Assembly: GCA_047974135.1 (NCBI GenBank)
Contig: JBKECC010000035.1
Coordinates: 1-8,205, forward strand
Reading direction: 5' to 3'
Origin: JAIRQK01 sp047974135
GTDB taxonomy: Bacteria > Campylobacterota > Campylobacteria > Campylobacterales > Campylobacteraceae
DNA length: 8,205 nucleotides
The position numbers were made by a program, and so were the translations under genes. Below, piece by piece: positions 6,144 through 8,205 of this stretch. The notes under the pieces are model-generated. The model was given only the letters and a program-made list of their open reading frames with translations, ran no database searches and was not told the origin of the DNA. Each line of letters starts with the position of its first letter. Within the stretch, counting starts at the first letter, position 1.

Positions 6144-7749
6144 ATCAAGATATATACCACTTATTAGTTTATCACTTTTAGCATTAGTTTTTACAAGTAG
6201 TGATTTATACTCACAAACAAGCAATAAAGATAAACCTTGTGAATATAGAACTTTTAACATGAAAGTTAATTCTGGAGTAAGTGCAAATGAGGTTTTATCA
6301 CAATTGTCAAACATTTGTAATTTTAGTTTAGTTTTTTCCGATTCACCATCCAAAGATATTGCAAATCAACCACAATATGGTACATATATACAAGATAAAA
6401 CACTATTTGAAGTTTTTGATATTTTGGCTGGTTCAAACAACTTAAACTATGAATATAAAAACAGTGTTTTAAAACTTTCAGCACTAGAGACAAAAAGTTT
6501 TAAAGTTGATTATATAACCTCCATTAGACAAGGTACGGCTACTATGAGTGCTTCTGTTAGTGTTATGCCAAAAGAAGATGGTACTAGCAATAGTGGTAGT
6601 AGCAATAGTGGTAGTAGTAGCGACTCATCATCTGACAAATCTGATAATGAAATTAAAGTAAAAGAGGAATTTGATTTTTGGAAAACAGTTGATGCTGAAA
6701 TACAAGCTGTTGTGAATTCCGGTAGAGAATCATATGTAGCTCAACCTCCAATAATTAATTCTCGTGCTGGTTTAGTTACTATTACAGCAACAAAAAATCA
6801 ACTTGATAGAGTAGAAGAGTACTTTAACACATTAAAACAAAGACTTTTAAAACAAGTTATGATTGATGTAACTATTCTTTCAGTGGAATTAAATGATGAC
6901 AACAGAATGGGTATTGATTGGTCAAAATTTCAACTTGGCTTTTTCTCAAATTCTATAGCTAATATTTTTGGAATCAATACAGGTTCAACTTGGACATCAA
7001 CCTCTACACAAGGAGGAAGTTCAACGTTAGGCAACAATGGCCCTGCAACAAATGGCGGTACACTTGGCTCATCAGGACACATTGATTCTCGTGATATTGG
7101 AAAAATCGTAGCTTTTGATGCAGGCATAACATTTTCTTTGGATGGTGTTTTTAATTTTTTAAAAGAAAAAGGCAAAACTAGTGTTGTCTCAAGTCCAAAA
7201 ATTTTAACTTTAAATAATCAACAAGCCTTAATTACAGTTGGTGATACAATTAATTATCAAACAAGAGAAACCACAACAAATGCAGCATCTAGTTCTAATG
7301 TAATTTCTGAAGATATTACAAACTATTCTATCTTTATAGGAATTCTCCTAAATTTACTACCAACGGTTTCAGATGATAATAAGATTATGCTTAGAATAAA
7401 TCCCTCTATTAGTGATTTTAAGTACCCGGAAGATAATCAAAAACAAACCGAAGCAAGAACTATTGCACCTGATACAACAGAAAAAAAACTATCAACAGTT
7501 GTTAATGTAAGAAGTGGGGATACTATTGTGCTTGGTGGACTTATCACAAACTCAGTTGCTTATACCAATAAAGGTGTTCCTCTTTTAGGAGATATCCCAC
7601 TTTTAGGTTATGCTTTTAAATATGCTGGTGACATCACTACAACTAAAGAATTAGTTTTTGTAATCACACCAAGAATAATTGGAGATGATACATCAAGTAT
7701 ATCCATGGAATCTTTGAGCGATTTAGGTTATAAAGAATTGGTTAAATAA
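6115..7749 (+). CDS. outer-membrane secretin, MshL/PilQ/GspD family
   Basis: Secretins form the ring-shaped outer-membrane channel through which pili, secreted proteins or incoming DNA pass. The 544-residue protein starts with a basic N-terminus and hydrophobic core (about residues 14-28), a signal peptide ending near LYS|Q34. A secretin/TonB short N-terminal (STN-like) domain covers about 40-115 and includes NICNFSLVFS. A Ser-rich linker at 158-177 precedes a second N-domain. The secretin barrel runs from about 245 (QVMIDVTILSVEL) to 520. Its signature includes NVRSGDTIVLGGLI (464 onward), VPLLGDIPLLG (488-498) and ELVFVITPRII. A Gly/Ser/Thr/Asn-rich segment interrupts the barrel at about 286-325. 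The ATG at 6115 has AAGGA at 6104-6108, 6 bases upstream. It corresponds to MshL and, in transformation, to C. jejuni CtsD. No lipobox is seen, so a pilotin may be needed. Confidence 0.93.
   Translation: MKTVLSKQIKSRYIPLISLSLLALVFTSSDLYSQTSNKDKPCEYRTFNMKVNSGVSANEVLSQLSNICNFSLVFSDSPSKDIANQPQYGTYIQDKTLFEVFDILAGSNNLNYEYKNSVLKLSALETKSFKVDYITSIRQGTATMSASVSVMPKEDGTSNSGSSNSGSSSDSSSDKSDNEIKVKEEFDFWKTVDAEIQAVVNSGRESYVAQPPIINSRAGLVTITATKNQLDRVEEYFNTLKQRLLKQVMIDVTILSVELNDDNRMGIDWSKFQLGFFSNSIANIFGINTGSTWTSTSTQGGSSTLGNNGPATNGGTLGSSGHIDSRDIGKIVAFDAGITFSLDGVFNFLKEKGKTSVVSSPKILTLNNQQALITVGDTINYQTRETTTNAASSSNVISEDITNYSIFIGILLNLLPTVSDDNKIMLRINPSISDFKYPEDNQKQTEARTIAPDTTEKKLSTVVNVRSGDTIVLGGLITNSVAYTNKGVPLLGDIPLLGYAFKYAGDITTTKELVFVITPRIIGDDTSSISMESLSDLGYKELVK
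6586..6615 (+). repeat. two tandem 15-bp repeats in secretin Ser-rich linker
   Basis: AGCAATAGTGGTAGT occurs twice back to back (6586-6600, 6601-6615), encoding SNSGS twice, followed by more Ser and Asp codons. Unit loss or gain would change linker length by five residues without breaking the frame. It lies between the N-terminal domains of the secretin. Confidence 0.9.
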
Positions 7750-7755
7750 TATTCT

Positions 7756-8205
7756 ATGAACCAAAAACAAAATCGCTTTTCTAGATCTAAAAATATTTTT
7801 ATAGAGGGTGACTTTTTTGACTATATAAACCTTGATAAGTCTGTTGTTGCATATGGTAAAATAGCAAACTCTCTATCTAAACCACTTAAACTTATACTTT
7901 TTTATGGAAAACCTGGTTCTGGAAAAACATTTCTTTTGAAAAAAATCTATTTTGATTTAAAAAAAAGAATACCTATAGTATTTTTTGAAAGACCAATTTT
8001 TAATGAAGAAATATTTTTAAAAAAATTATTTGAAGAAATTTTTGCAATGTCTTCTCCAGATTTTAACGGATATGAAGACTTTTTAGTTAAATATAAAGAC
8101 CACATACCTAGCAATATTAACAATCATACAGTTACTGTTTTATTGGATGAAGCGCAGCTCTATCCAAGCGATTTAATTGAAAAAATAAGACTCATGGCAG
8201 ATAGT
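7756..8205 (+). CDS. AAA ATPase, MshM/ExeA-like (3' truncated by window edge)
   Basis: Exactly 150 codons are visible and the frame stays open at the window end. The start ATG at 7756 lies 6 bp after the secretin stop. No clear Shine-Dalgarno is seen, so coupling to the secretin gene is likely. The protein has no signal peptide and should be cytoplasmic. Walker A is GKPGSGKT at residues 51-58 and Walker B is VTVLLDEAQ at about 126-134, followed by LYPSDLIEKIRLMAD. The DEAQ-x-L-x(5)-E-x-IRL pattern is characteristic of ExeA/GspA and MshM ATPases, and of the TniB-like group. Its place directly after a secretin supports MshM, or the ATP-binding CtsP role in Campylobacter. ExeA has an additional membrane-spanning and peptidoglycan-binding part. 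Whether this protein does cannot be seen. Confidence 0.8.
   Translation, partial: MNQKQNRFSRSKNIFIEGDFFDYINLDKSVVAYGKIANSLSKPLKLILFYGKPGSGKTFLLKKIYFDLKKRIPIVFFERPIFNEEIFLKKLFEEIFAMSSPDFNGYEDFLVKYKDHIPSNINNHTVTVLLDEAQLYPSDLIEKIRLMADS

Noticed and set aside
5364..6353. Minus-strand open frames over the PilO-, PilP- and secretin-like genes, including one of 156 codons
   Set aside because: The + strand genes have signal peptides, coupled starts and operon order; the antisense frames lack any of these.
6930..7175. Minus-strand open frame of 81 codons inside the secretin gene
   Set aside because: It mirrors the Gly/Ser-rich loop and has no independent support.

Overview
The window looks like a chromosomal segment of a Campylobacterota (epsilonproteobacterial) genome, probably a free-living relative of Sulfurimonas or a similar genus. 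The DNA is strongly A+T-rich. The recalled gene order argG-rplI-hslV-hslU-era followed by a GspL/PilM-like membrane protein matches Campylobacter jejuni. The protein details also fit: HslV starts with MFHATTI, and ArgG ends in a KLNALRFIIAGKN-type tail. The genus is an inference from memory, not from a search.

All genes lie on the + strand. Bases 1-190 hold the last 62 codons of argininosuccinate synthase (argG). A 66-bp gap (191-256) carries two copies of a perfect 12-bp palindrome 20 bp apart, then a consensus TATAAT -10 box. Bases 257-3447 are a tightly packed housekeeping unit: ribosomal protein L9 (rplI), the two halves of the HslVU protease (hslV, hslU) and the ribosome-assembly GTPase Era. 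Gaps there are 2 bp, 4 bp and a 4-bp overlap.

A second short gap (3448-3517) has an extended -10 promoter that probably starts a separate transcription unit. That unit (3518 to the window end) encodes the inner-membrane platform, periplasmic alignment proteins, outer-membrane secretin and accessory ATPase of a type IV pilus / type II secretion-like machine. Its order matches MshI-MshJ-MshK-MshL-MshM of MSHA pilus loci: an actin-like-plus-PilN fusion, a PilO-like protein, a small PilP-like periplasmic protein, a secretin, and an AAA ATPase cut by the window edge. The Campylobacter version of such a machine (cts genes) is used for natural transformation. Whether this one makes a pilus, takes up DNA or secretes protein cannot be decided here, because the pilins and the main assembly ATPase lie outside the window.

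Points worth a second look are the tandem palindromes and a third exact copy inside hslU, the HslV propeptide, an altered GXXG loop in Era, a probable TTG start overlapping the preceding stop in the PilP-like gene, and low-complexity segments in the secretin. I found no RNA gene, CRISPR array, insertion sequence or gene-free stretch longer than 70 bp.
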